64,000 nucleotides of DNA from Sphaerulina vaccinii (GCA_022570795.1 JAKUDP010000001.1:930001-994000), one strand, 5' to 3'. Counted from the stretch's first letter, positions 45,323-56,125 are shown. Numbers and translations are program-made. The notes: generated from the sequence alone by a model not told the origin.

Positions 45323-46322
45323 ATGACTTACGATCACGACGATGCCGCGTACACTCCCAGAAAGGCCCGGGACCGGAGGAAGTCTGCAGATGCGATTGTG
45401 CTGTCAATACCAGCGATCGGCCGAATCAGGCAACATTCTGCCATGAGCGACAACACTAGCGACGAAGAGCCGACTGGGAAGCAGGAGTGTGCAGAGCAGC
45501 ACCTCCTCCATAGTCCCTTGTCTACCACGACTAGTGGTACGACATTTGGCTACCAGCGTGCACTTCTCAATCGCATTCAACACACTGCCTTCGTGCAAGG
45601 CGCACCATATGATGGGACTGCTCACAAGCCAACATTTGTCCACGACATGTTGATGCTACCTGGAACACTAGCCAACTTGATCAAGATGGTAAGATACACC
45701 TAGTGGAGATGCTAGAACTGTGCTAATTAATCAGACCTCATCAGAAGATCTAGTGCCAAGAATGACTCCAGCACTTCTCGCAGGAGTCCATGCTCACATT
45801 GATCTCGTGAGCATGCGACCCATACTAGTCTTCACACAACGACCAGAAGACTCCGTCCAAGGTATGCTCGTCTTCGGGCTAGGAAAGGAAGCCAGAGACA
45901 TTCTCCGCACCCACTACCATCCTTTCGCTCATCGTCGCAGAGTCGAAGTGGAAGCCGAAGTCTGCGTAGAGACACGGCGAGAAGATCGAGAGTGCCAAAG
46001 GGATTGCTGGCACCTAGAACGTCAGACTATCTCCGCTTATGCTTGGGTTAAGTCTGGGCTAGATGATTGCGAGTTGTCAACACAAGGCGAGAGTTGTCCA
46101 ACTTGGCGTCTCGAAGACTATCTCCAAGGTAAGCTGTCACTACAGGAGCCTATGCGGATAGATCCAAGCGGGAGAGGATGCGAAGAAGATGATGGCTACA
46201 TCGGGAGAGACATCATAGAGTACGAAAGCGAGCCAGAGGAAGAGGAAGAAGAACGTGAGGTGGTCTACTCTGGTGCTGGCGACCTTGAGTATGTACGTGC
46301 TCCTTGGGCGACTGGATGGTAA
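45323..46322 (+). CDS. AIG2 / gamma-glutamylcyclotransferase-fold protein with altered active site and acidic tail
   Basis: Exons 45323-45688 and 45735-46322 (46-base intron) give 317 residues. After a disordered head of about 95 residues, the AIG2/GGCT-like fold appears: FVHDMLMLPGTLANLIKM in place of the usual F-Y-G-T-L opening, MTPALLAGVHAHI, SVQGMLVFGLGKEARDIL, YHPFAHRRRVEVEAEV and finally AYAWV. The segment that normally carries the catalytic Glu (D.FEG..Y) reads RTHYHPFAHRR here, and the substrate-binding YGTL is changed. It is therefore unlikely to be an active cyclotransferase. The tail is very acidic (EYESEPEEEEEE). The fold call is moderate; function is unknown. Confidence 0.68.
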
Positions 46323-46611
46323 CGTAGTTTCACATAAGGCTTCGGCGAGGATAAGACACGTTCTACCTTTCTGGTTCCCTCATAGGAGACTGCACCTGCC
46401 ATCTACCGATGCCCCATCCATCATTGTTATAATGAAGACTCAACTTCAACGTCTGAGTCACGTCTCTGTCAATGGGCTGATGGTAGGCTGACTAGAGCAC
46501 CTACCAGTATTCGGAGGTCAAAAGGGGCTGGCAGAGAAGCCTGCGCGTGTTCTCTCTCTCTCTGTTCCTCTCTACACTGACAATACAACAAACATATACG
46601 AGGCCACATTC

Positions 46612-46776
46612 TCCCTTCACAACGAACATCATTGGTCTAGTGGAACAGCCATAAGTCGCACCAACCATGGTGTGCTAGCTGAACAGATAGCTGTATGGAG
46701 CGCCTTGAGGCAACAGTGTCCTAGAGCTGGTCGTCTGCATTGCGAAGCACGTTGATCAGATGATGTTTCTTTTGCT
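46612..46776 (+). ncRNA. A-box repeat copy 1 (possible Pol III-type ncRNA or tRNA-derived SINE unit)
   Basis: An exact tRNA-like A box, TGGTCTAGTGG (46633-46643), is followed by CATAAGTCGCAC, a short hairpin-forming segment, AACAGATAGCTG, CAACAGTGTCCTAGA and a TTTT run beginning at 46770. A-box to T-run distance is 137 bases. No cloverleaf or good B box is visible, so it is not a normal tRNA gene. Confidence 0.5.
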
Positions 46777-46863
46777 TCTTGCTGGTTCACTTTCACGATG
46801 GGTATCCTCCTTTTTGTTTCGAGACTCATCAGGCAAGTAACAGCTATATACAACAGATTATCC

Positions 46864-47030
46864 TCTTTCTCCAACGAACATCATTGGTCTAGTGGTAGAG
46901 CCATAAGTCGCACTTGACATAGTGTGATGGCTAAACAGATATCTGCAAGAAACTCATCAAGTCAATAGTGACCTAGAACAAGTCCTTATGCGGTACTGCC
47001 ATGTGATTTGTCGGTGTTTGCTTTTGCCTT
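46864..47030 (+). ncRNA. A-box repeat copy 2
   Basis: A box TGGTCTAGTGG at 46885-46895, TTTT at 47022, again 137 bases apart. It shares with copy 1 the leader CAACGAACATCA, the downstream ATAAGTCGCAC, AACAGATA.CTG and CAA.AGTG.CCTAGA. GCCAT..CAC..GTG..ATGGC can pair as a hairpin just after the A box (about 46899-46931). Confidence 0.5.
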
Positions 47031-47107
47031 TTGCTTCAGTATTCCATGCTCTCTAGCCATTCTGCCAGGCTACCTCAATTTTGAGATACATATATGCTCA
47101 GGGATCA

Positions 47108-47266
47108 CCCTTTCTCAGCGAACACCATTGGTCTAGTGATAAGATCGTAATGCCATAGTGAGCTGGTCGAACGGGAACGCAGCTATAGTACGATCATTCC
47201 ATGATCAACAACTTGCTTTGCCCAGCCAGTACCATCACGACTCTTGCATTTGTTTCTGCTTTTTGC
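47108..47266 (+). ncRNA. A-box repeat copy 3 (diverged)
   Basis: A box TGGTCTAGTGA at 47129-47139, T5 run at 47260, 131 bases apart. Leader CAGCGAACACCA matches copies 1 and 2. It contains GGTCGAACG at about 47165, which is close to a B box, but otherwise diverges from the other copies. Confidence 0.45.
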
Positions 47267-47889
47267 TTCACTAGTGAGCTTGCTTGATATCGTTTTGGTG
47301 TGCTCTACCGATCTCCATATCCGGTACATCAATGCTTTATCTATCGTCTTGGCTAAGCTGCAGTGTTATATATGGTCTTCTAAGATACAGCGGGCCAATC
47401 ACGCGAAGTGCAAGGTCTGGATGTGGTATTGCAGTAAGCTACACAAAGCTCTGTTCAATTCCGCCTTTTGGTAAGTTCTCTAATCGTACAAAATCAGCTT
47501 CGACATTGCTGCGATCGACTGAGAGGCAGCGAACGAAGCTATTCGAACCTCGCTTCCGCCTCGCGCAGAGGCTGTTCATATCGAGTTTTGCCAGCCCGCG
47601 CCGCTGTGGCAGACTTGTGGCAGATCCCTCCAATGACACCCGCCTTGGGCAGAGCGTAATCAAGGTAGCGATCTCGCCAAATCTCGAGGACCGATTCTGG
47701 GGAGACGCCGCAATACTGCAGGTGTAGAGCAAGGTTGCTGGTACTACCGCTTGTTGCTGACCATTATAAGCACCGGACGTGCTGATGACGTGTAACGTTC
47801 GCTGGTTCACAGATGTTGGCCTTCGACGATGAATCAATGTCCAGAACGTTGATGGTGTAGTTGTGAAGCACGTTCGAACGATGATGCCC

Positions 47890-48684
47890 TCAGCCTACCC
47901 ATCTCCTTGCTTTTGCAGCAGCAGTAGCAGCAGTAGTCGATTCCGCAGTGGTAGTTGCAGATGTCTCCGAGGCTGTTGTTGTAGCCTCGGAAGTGGTTGC
48001 TGTATCAGTCGTAGATGAAGCAGACCCAGTGCTCGAGGCAGTGGAGCTTTCGGACGCGGTGCTTGAAGTAGCCGTCGAGGAGGTAGTGACCGAGGACAGT
48101 GTTGTCGTAACTGAGCTACTCGTGCTTGTAGCTGAGCTTGTCGAACTGCTTGTTGAAGTGCTAGAAGATGCAGACGACGAAGAACTCGTAGTACTTCCAT
48201 CGCCACACATGGTCGAGTTGCATCGATAGGCTCCGATGTAGAAGACAGTCCCAAACAAATTACCGCATCGTCGCTTACTCTCGTTCATCTCTGCTTCATG
48301 GTACTCGCACGTCCCAATGCTCTCTCCATGATTGTCCTCCGTGCCTTTATAGATATCGAAAGTTCCATTCGTGCTCGTGGTCGTGTAGTTTCGCTCGAAG
48401 TATAGTGTCGACCCATCGCAGACATTGCTTGTAGATGTGAAGCTGTTTGAAGTAGGACTTGCATAGTTCTTCTTGATGTGTCGATCTGATTGTGCATCCC
48501 AAAGCTGATCACAGGTGAATGAGGTATTGTAATCGACCCCTTGAGAGATCACTTGGACGCCAGTCGTGCATTGATTCATAGGGAACGCGCCATAGCATGA
48601 AGTTGTGTTTGCGATGAAGAAGTCGGCGTTGGCACCTAGGATGGTGGTCGCGGCGAGGATGGTAGCAACTCTTGAGGAGTACAT
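47890..48684 (-). CDS. Secreted cysteine-containing protein with Ser/Thr-rich tail
   Basis: 264 residues from the ATG at 48684; the frame upstream lacks a better start. A signal peptide (MYSSRVATILAATTILGANA) leads into a domain of about 145 residues with eight cysteines, spaced so that four disulphides are possible, and several NxT/S sites (ANTTSC, YNTSF, RNYTT). A tail of about 90 residues made almost only of Ser, Thr and Ala should be heavily O-glycosylated. The C-terminus (AAKARRWVG) has no hydrophobic GPI-type end, so the product is probably secreted or wall-associated rather than lipid-anchored. No known enzyme motif. It could act at the cell surface or as an effector; neither is shown by sequence. 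Confidence 0.8.
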   Translation of the reverse strand: MYSSRVATILAATTILGANADFFIANTTSCYGAFPMNQCTTGVQVISQGVDYNTSFTCDQLWDAQSDRHIKKNYASPTSNSFTSTSNVCDGSTLYFERNYTTTSTNGTFDIYKGTEDNHGESIGTCEYHEAEMNESKRRCGNLFGTVFYIGAYRCNSTMCGDGSTTSSSSSASSSTSTSSSTSSATSTSSSVTTTLSSVTTSSTATSSTASESSTASSTGSASSTTDTATTSEATTTASETSATTTAESTTAATAAAKARRWVG

Positions 48685-49738
48685 CTTGTTCTTGTCCAGT
48701 GAGAGGTCGTTGTGATGTTGCTGACAACAGTAGGAATCTAGTTCTGTTGCATGCGGCTGAGACCTACTGTATAAGTTCTGACATTGACATTGTGGGGCCA
48801 GCCGCGTAGAGAGTACGTGGCGCACGTTCGACAGATGAAAATACTGCTCTCAAAGTCAGCTAGCAAATGGTCTACGCTTGGTCGACCTCTAGCCACGCGG
48901 CTGAGGTTCAAAGCCAGATATAGCAATGTAGCATAGTAAGGTCGGTCCGATCGCTTGAAGTTGTGAAGACAGTATCGAGTCGGTATCGGCAGTCTGATAG
49001 GCTCGTTTACAAGTATACCAATCCGTCAGCAGGGCTGAGGCGCCTACAGCTACAGCATCAGCGTCAGCCATCGAAGCTGGGTGCTCTGTTGGTACTCTCA
49101 GCTGAATTGCTACAAGCGCCCAGGCTTTGCTGACTTGTTCTTGATCTTCAGGTCAATGGATCTCGTTCAGAGCTGTATCTCTTCCTATCGTCGGCGACCA
49201 CATTGCCGATGAAGACTCCTGGGAGACGAAGCCTGCTCCACAGTCATGGGAAGAGTCCGTTGCAAGGCTCTCGAGTCTCCTGAAGCCAACGAACGTGTGC
49301 TGTCCGCGATGCTGATCCTGAGTCGTGATTGAGAAGCAGAGGATTCGAGCACAGTCGCTGCGCCTCGAGCACAGCAAAGCCTTGCTGCGGCGCTATAAGC
49401 ATCTTTTCTGCTTTTGCATCTGGTTTAGCTTGATCCACTCTGTGATTGTGAAGTATCTGCGCTTTCTCGAAGTGTTGGCGTGGCAGGCCTTTCCATATAT
49501 CGCATCTTGAGAAGTGAATGAGAAGTCGACCGTTGTAACGTAACGTTGTAGCAATGTTGGAGTCTCGGCCAGCCGCTAGCGTCCGCCATATCGAAGCCAA
49601 TGACGCTCATGATTGTCTTGGCAGACCAAAGTGAAGGGACTTCGTGCAACCTGCGTCTCAGACATTCCCCTTATCTCTGACATACCCATCTCCTCGCTGT
49701 CGACTGCACAGAAAATGGCTTTCTACGAGACGATGTGC
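48685..49738. other. Intergenic region left of the retrotransposon
   Basis: About 1 kb with no supported gene. The end of this stretch plus the sequence right of the element reconstructs the empty insertion site, which encodes only a short open frame. Confidence 0.5.
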
Positions 49739-49743
49739 ATCTC
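49739..49743. repeat. Target-site duplication, left copy (ATCTC)
   Basis: ATCTC directly abuts the left LTR and is repeated directly after the right LTR at 56126-56130. Confidence 0.95.
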
Positions 49744-49849
49744 TGTTGAAGATTATGAGCCGTTGTATTACTCAATCTACGTGCGGAAGGACTATTCCTT
49801 ATATAGAACAACATAGGGAACCGATGTCGGTTACACTAGTATTTCAACA
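49744..49849 (-). repeat. Left LTR (3' LTR of the minus-strand element)
   Basis: 106 bases, identical to the right LTR except T at 49814 where the right copy has C at 56090. The difference is a CpA to TpA change. Confidence 0.95.
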
Positions 49850-49862
49850 CTCCCACTTAACC
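49850..49862 (-). other. Polypurine tract of the retrotransposon
   Basis: On the minus strand GGTTAAGTGGGAG directly precedes the LTR, the expected position and composition for the plus-strand primer of reverse transcription. Confidence 0.75.
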
Positions 49863-50034
49863 GATTGTCGGTTACTAATAACGCTAATAACTCCTACTCA
49901 AATCCATGTCCACGCTCCTTAGCTATGCTCTTGAAAAACCTCTGCCTTTATAGTAGGAAAAGAGAATAAGCTATTTACCTAACCGACTACGTATCAAACT
50001 ACAAGCTTATTAAATAACTACTCACTTCAATTAA

Positions 50035-51650
50035 TTAATCAAACTCCGTCTCTTTAAACTGTCCTATCTTCCTGTCCTCTTTAAGGCTATATATACCTAT
50101 ACTACGTACTAGTCGTCCAAAGGTCGTCTTGTCCAGATTCTTAGTAAATATATCTATAGAATTGTCGTGTCTAGGCGTGTATACTAATCGAATCGTCTTG
50201 TCTTGAACCAAATCACGGGTGTAGTGAAATTGCACGCGGATATACTTAGTCTTCTTATATATCTCCGGGTTGTTAGCTATGCGAATAGCGCTCTTATTAT
50301 CGACTTTGATTAATATTAACTCCTAGGGTTAGTTATAGAATTCTAGTATGCTCTTAAGCTAGACTGCTTCCCTTGCGGCGTAGTGCAAAGCAGTATACTC
50401 GGCTTTAGCAGTAGATATAGTAATAGTAGTTTGCTTCTTGCATCTCCAACTAATAGCTGTGCCTCCGATCGTAAATATATAACTACTAATTAACTTGGAG
50501 TCGTAGCAATCTCTAGCAAATTCCGAGTTACTCCAACCGATAACGTCGGCATTCTGTCTAGTATATTCGAGTCTAGCGTCTATAGATCCCAGAATATATC
50601 GTAGTATCTATTTGAGTTGTTTGCTATATTTCTTCGAGGAGTTCGAGCAATAGCGACTTGCTATTAATACTACGAAGGCCAGATCTGGTCGAGTTCCAAG
50701 TATAATATATATTAAAGAGCCAACTATTAATTAATACTCTAGTCGGTATTTATTAGAGGCTACCTCTCCTACTAGAGTAGGCTCCTACTGTTCCTTAGAG
50801 ACGTAGGGCGACTTGGTTAGGTTTGCATAGGTCATTTCGAACTTTTCTAATATAGCCTTAAGGTAAGCTGTCTAGGTTAGTTTAATCGTACCTTTCTTCT
50901 AGTCTCGTTCAATTCCAATACTAAGAAAGAACTTGCATTCTCCTATGTCCTTTATTTTAAAATAGTTAGATAGCTTTTGCTTAACCTCTTAAATAAAATC
51001 CAAGTTAGGTCTAGCAATAAGTAAGTTATCGACGTATATAAGGATAAAGTAATTGTCTTTCTTAAATACTGCGGAGTCAAAGGGACATAGCATAAAGCCG
51101 AATTCACTTAGAGCAGTTGTTAGAGTTTAATACCAAATTTGCAGTACTTATTTCAATCTATAGAGGGCTTTTTTCAGCTTGCAGACCTTGCCTTGGACTT
51201 CAAAGCCAGGTAGTAATTCTACGTAGATCTCTACATCAATATCTCTATAAAGGAACGCTATCTTGACGTCTATTTAATAAATATGCTAGCTATATTTAGC
51301 TACTAAAGCAAACATAATATAGTAGCTTGAAGATTTGATAATAGTAGCGAATGTCTTAGAGTAATTAATGCCTTCTTATTGTTTGAAACTACGTACGACC
51401 TAGCATGCCTTAAACCGTTCGATTTCACTATTAATGTTGCGTTTAATAGCGAAAACCTATTTGCTAGAGAGAGTTGGACCTTTAACTGTTCCTTTATTAA
51501 CTAACTCCTACGTTTGATTATCTTTAAGTAATTAGTATTTATCTTAAACTGCTTCTTCCTAGTACTTAGCGTATAATGTTTCGCGGGCTTCTAGTAAAGA
51601 CTTTGGCATAATAGGGTCTTTCTTAATAAACTGCGCTATAGGTACTAAGG
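50035..51650 (-). pseudogene. Copia reverse transcriptase / RNase H remnant
   Basis: The last 66 codons (50235-50035) are still open and resemble copia RNase H (FHYTRDLVQDKTIRLVYTP .. DIFTKNL). Upstream, the reverse transcriptase is readable in one frame with interspersed stops; its active site at 51024-51037 reads Tyr-Val-Asp-Asn. Confidence 0.85.
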
Positions 51651-52449
51651 CGTCCTATTCTTCTATAGGTTCACTTGTTATAGGCAGGGTTGATTCATCT
51701 TCTAGTTCAATTTCTAGTACAGGTTCTTAGTAATCGTTAGAGCGAGTAGACGCAGCGAATACTAATACAGAGTCCTGGCTTCGAATTCTATTATAGGCAA
51801 AGTTAACTATAGGTTAACGACCGAATAATTCAAACTAGTATTAAGTGCCGAAGTTGTATAGATTGCTATGCGGTATATTTGACAGCTTCCAAATAGGTAC
51901 CGGTCCTATCGCACTGTCGGGCATTAGCTATACCGGATTCGCTAAGATATTAGCAGAATGTGCCTTGTATTTCTCCTACTCGAATCGGGTAGCTAATAAC
52001 TTAAGGTGCTATAGAATCCTCGAGTAATTCTTAGTAGTATTAGGAATTACTTCCTTAGGCGCCTAGGGTGCCATAGTGTTGGCGTCTAGTAGTAGGAGTT
52101 GAGGTAAAACTTTAAGAGAGCTTATATCAAGTCGGACGTCTTTATTAAATAACACCTCCTTTGCTTGTTCGATCTTACTAGTAATAGGATCCTATAGGCG
52201 ATAGACATAGTAACTCTTAAAGCCAACAAGTACTCGGAGATATATATGCTTATCGTACTTCTTCGGGAACTTTCGCTTAGGAACTAGTTTATAGGCACAA
52301 TAGCCAATACGCTAGTAGTAATCAAGTTTAGGTAAGTTCCCTTCTAGGGCTTTATATAGAGACTTGAAGCCTTTTAATAAAGAAGTCGGTAATCGATTGT
52401 TAATAAAGACTGCGGCCTTAAGTAGTTCAGACCAGAGTTTATTAGGTAA

Positions 52450-53250
52450 TTAACTATCCTAGTTCATATAGCGAACTACGTTCTAGAGTGTTTGATGCTT
52501 GCGTTCAACGATACTATTCTAGTTAGGCTAATATAGTATAGAAGTCGTATAGTGAATACTAGCGTGCTTCGAGCAGTAAATAATAACATTACTAAATTCT
52601 AATCTACTATCTATACGAATCTCCCTAACTACTACTTTGAACTAAATAGCTAGTCGTTATTGAAAGTTAGCAAAGCTAGTATAGACCTCTGCGGCCTCTT
52701 TACTCTTTAGGGTGTATATCTAGGAGTATCGCGTATAGTCGTCGACGATAAGAAGGTAGTATCTTTTACTAGACTTTGTTAATAGAAGTGGGCCACCCAA
52801 ATCAATATAGACACGGCCGCCAGGTTCTATAGCCCGTATTAGTTCAGAGATAGGGAAACGCTATTGAGCCTTGTTATAATTGTATAACTAACAAGTAAAA
52901 GATCTATTAATATATTCAATACCTAGTTGTTTGAGGTATTCGCAGAGAGCAGTCCTGCCAATATGTTCTAGTCGTTAATACTAGATATAAATAGGTAGCT
53001 TCTAAGTTATATAGTTGTTAAAGAAGTAGGATATTTTATTTAAGGCACTATTGTTCTTAGTAATTCGTGAAGCATATAATTGTTCACCTACTAATAGCGA
53101 ACGTGAATCGGGCTCTAGTACCCAATAGGATAGAAAACTCTTTATAGAGACGTCCAGTTTCCAAAGGTTACTATATTAATAGCCTTAGGCAATAATTTTA
53201 CCCGTAGAGAGGCTTGTAAACGTATAGGACCCTTGAATTGAACGGTACTT
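52450..53250 (-). pseudogene. Copia integrase remnant
   Basis: Around 52760-52680 the minus strand encodes LLIVDDYTRYS followed by a stop and IYTLKSKEAAEVYTSF, the typical start of a copia integrase core with its first catalytic Asp. Further stops follow in the same frame. Confidence 0.8.
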
Positions 53251-53899
53251 AGTATTATTTGTATTGATCTTAGTAACTAAGAGCAGGTTGACCGACATCT
53301 AAGGAATGTGAGCCACTTTGGCTAGAACTAGTTTGCAGGCTCTAGAAGGATAATTGACGACTAAAGTGACTCTTCTAACTCCAATAATAAAGAATCTAGT
53401 ACTGGCTCTATTAATCTCTACCGGTTTAGGCAGAGTTTTATAGTCCTCAAACTACGATCTATTGTTATAGATATGCTCCTCCGTACCTGAATTAATAATC
53501 TAGTCAAAATTCTTAAAACTATATTCTTTTACTTAAGATGTCTTAGTCGCTAGCGCAGTGGGTTTAACAGCCTTATAGTAGGCGAGAAAAGCTAAATAGG
53601 ACATGCTTGGGAAAGTGGTTAAATGTTTAGGACAGAGGTCTGCTAGTTAGGATCGATCTTCTATAGTCTCGGTATCGCTTTTATTAAGAAAGTTATTTCT
53701 AACTATAGTGCCTATAAAATAGTTACTAGGATTAATATCGGTGTTTGCTCGAGGAGGTTTGTAGCTATAATCTACTTGAGAGCTAGTAGGATCTTGTATC
53801 TGTATAAGGTACGACTATAAGAGGTAGAGATTTGAAGTATTAGAACCTAAAGCAAAACCAGGTCGTTATTAATTAGGCTAGTAAGTATTGTCTCGACGT

Positions 53900-55400
53900 T
53901 TCTTAAATACATCAAATAGATAGCAATTTTGTTTAATATACTTACTATTCGTATAACCTTGGTGATTTCCTTTAGGCTACTAGCATAGATTACCGATAGG
54001 GCCAAGTAGAACACCAAAGTTAGGGCGCTTGCTACCTAGACTATTTCGACTTCCAAAGCTGCGCTTTTAACTAGAGGTAGCATAGGATTAGGCTTCAATT
54101 ATCGTAGCGTACGACCGATTGTAAGTGAGGTCCTTAGTAATGTTCTTACTGCGTTCAACTAAATTCTAATAATTCTCGGCCTGCATAGATAAAGAGTCGA
54201 ATAAAATTGGCTCTCTAGTTCTATAACTAGCAATTTGAGATAGCTAACTAGTCGTAGTAATCCAGGACCTAAAGATGTCTGTTCCAAGTGCGTTTAGAAA
54301 GATAAGGGACTTCTAATTGTCGTCTAGTTTCAGAGCACTACGTAGGCGATTGAAGTTATTAAAGCGCTTATTAAATTCGCATAGGAAAGTAGGAAAATCT
54401 ACGGCAGACTTAAAGCAATAGTCGTGGAGCTTGCGATATATTAATAAGGCTAGGTCAATACTAGTTGAAGTGCACTCGGTGTCTAGAATAGTAAGTGCTA
54501 AGGCAACGGAGGTGCACTTAGAGATCTTGGATCGCATATATAGTTTATAGGTTGCTTAAATACAGCCAAGGATTAAATTATCCTTACTAGTCCAATTAGC
54601 TAATTCTAGTATATATTTATTGAAATCTTAAGTAGGCAGGGCTTTAAGGTCGTCTGGGGTTACTAGAATGTCTTCGAGTCTATAGAAAAAGTCAATTACA
54701 CTAGCCTATCGGCAGGCAATAGTAAAGTCGTCGTACTAGTTATTATAGTTAGTAGATCCAACAAGCTTTCTAACTTTACTAAAGTTCTTTGTATTAATAG
54801 AGGCCTTCTTGCGAGTCTGCTTATATTAAACAGAATTTCTTATATATTTTACTACGGGGGTAGCTATGCTACTAGCGGCAGATCGTCGTGCAGCGGGCAT
54901 GTCGTAAGTAATGCTACCAATTAGTACTATATTAAATCGTCGAGTCGATTTGTCGACAATTAGTAAGAGTTTATATAAAAGGTTGCGTAGTAGTTTATAG
55001 AGGTCGTCGTTGTTTATAGTACTAGATTGCTCTAGGGCCGAGTTTGCCTTAGCCTAAGGTATAGTAGAAGTCGTAGTACTATCGGAGAGTTGCAGTTACG
55101 AGAGCGCTTAATTAGTAGTTGAAATTAATATAGCCTTAGTATAGCGCTTCTTCTTCGGACAGACAGATTCAAGATTTTTTAATAGGTATTTAGAACTATT
55201 ACTGTCTTGCACCCTGTCAGACATAATAGGCTTAGTATCTAGTATTGTATTGCCCTCTGAATTAATATTATTAAGAGTGCGCCTCTTTCTAGTATTAAAA
55301 GATGAGCTCTCGAGAGCAGTATATATATGCGGTATACTAGTAGGCAGGTGAATAGGGCAGTTCGTAGCTTCGAGTTAACGTTTCTAAAGGTCCTTCTTCT
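53900..55400 (-). pseudogene. Copia gag remnant
   Basis: A 74-codon open piece at 54537-54313 (LALLIYRKLHDYCFKS .. FLCEFNKRFNNFNRL) resembles the copia-type gag (UBN2-like) region. The rest is broken by stops. Boundaries are approximate. Confidence 0.65.
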
Positions 55401-56007
55401 ACTAGAATTGAGCTAAGTATTTATATTGTTTTGCGCGGCGTGCTTTAGTCTTAGCTAGTGTCTTGTTTTCCTTCTTCTTTGCTATAGTAAAATATAGTGC
55501 TTGGAATAGGTATAAGTATATAGAAAAGGCTCGATAACTTGGTAACTTAGTGCGCGGTTTAAATAGTTGAATTGGGAAGAATCTCGGAGAGTTTATAGTC
55601 CTTTAAGGTCGCAAAGCTTAAAGTAAGTAACATAACGTCTATATTGGGCTGTTATATGCGACACTCCTACTAGAAGTGCGGGCTTCTGAAACATTGTAGT
55701 GAAATTTTATTAAGAGTTCTGTTAGTCCAAAGGACAAGGCCGTAGCTAAGCGAACAGTATATGGCAATATAGCCGATCTCGGTAAAGTAAGAATTTTCAA
55801 GAGGTTAGCGAGTAGCTACTCAATTGTCAAACAGACTAACATTCGCCTAGGGCATAAAACGCAGAGACTCGGTAAACGCGGTGAACTTAGTGAACTTAGT
55901 GAAAGATTGATTGACGTAGTATATCGATAAGCTGTGAGTTGTTAACGTAGCAGGCTCATAATCGTATAAGGGGATTTCAGCACAGAGTGCTGGCGGAAGT
56001 ACTCACC

Positions 56008-56019
56008 GGGCTCATAACC
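56008..56019 (-). promoter_or_regulatory. Primer-binding site matching the initiator tRNA-Met anticodon arm
   Basis: GGGCTCATAACC on the plus strand touches the right LTR. Its complement on the element's sense strand, GGTTATGAGCCC, would pair with the anticodon stem-loop of initiator tRNA-Met (anticodon CAU), the half-tRNA priming known for Drosophila copia and relatives. Confidence 0.82.
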
Positions 56020-56125
56020 TGTTGAAGATTATGAGCCGTTGTATTACTCAATCTACGTGCGGAAGGACTATTCCTTATATAGAACAACACAGGGAACCGA
56101 TGTCGGTTACACTAGTATTTCAACA
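56020..56125 (-). repeat. Right LTR (5' LTR of the minus-strand element)
   Basis: 106 bases; TG..CA ends within a 7-base terminal inverted repeat; matches the left LTR at 105 of 106 positions. Confidence 0.95.

Larger units (their letters stand above)
46323..47889. other. Gene-free stretch with three tandem A-box repeats
   Basis: About 1.57 kb without a supported protein gene. Its first half carries three diverged copies of the repeat described in the next entries. The remainder (47270-47889) holds only unsupported open frames. Confidence 0.55.
49744..56125 (-). mobile_element. Complete but inactive Ty1/copia LTR retrotransposon, RIP-mutated
   Basis: A 6382-base element transcribed on the minus strand. 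It has 106-base LTRs bounded by TGTTGAA..TTCAACA, a 5-base target duplication, a primer-binding site and a purine tract. Reading right to left, the order is gag (about 55400-53900), integrase (about 53250-52450), reverse transcriptase (about 51650-50550) and RNase H (about 50500-50035). Integrase before reverse transcriptase defines copia rather than gypsy. The frame can be followed for long stretches without indels but is broken by many TAA/TAG codons where CAA/CAG is expected, and the polymerase active site reads YVDN instead of YVDD. The sequence is strikingly TpA-rich compared with flanking genes. It inserted about 260 bases upstream of the ThDP-enzyme gene. Confidence 0.95.

Noticed and set aside
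46633..46895. tRNA genes (Glu/His-like A box)
   Set aside because: The A box is a perfect match but no acceptor stem, anticodon arm or standard B box GGTTCGANTCC can be placed, so a normal tRNA was not called.
49613..49738. Protein gene disrupted by the retrotransposon
   Set aside because: The rebuilt empty site reads through only to a nearby stop (about 60 codons in total) and has no similarity I recognise; a real disrupted gene is not supported.
49744..56125. Gypsy-type element
   Set aside because: Integrase lies upstream of reverse transcriptase, which is the copia order, and the residual RNase H is copia-like.
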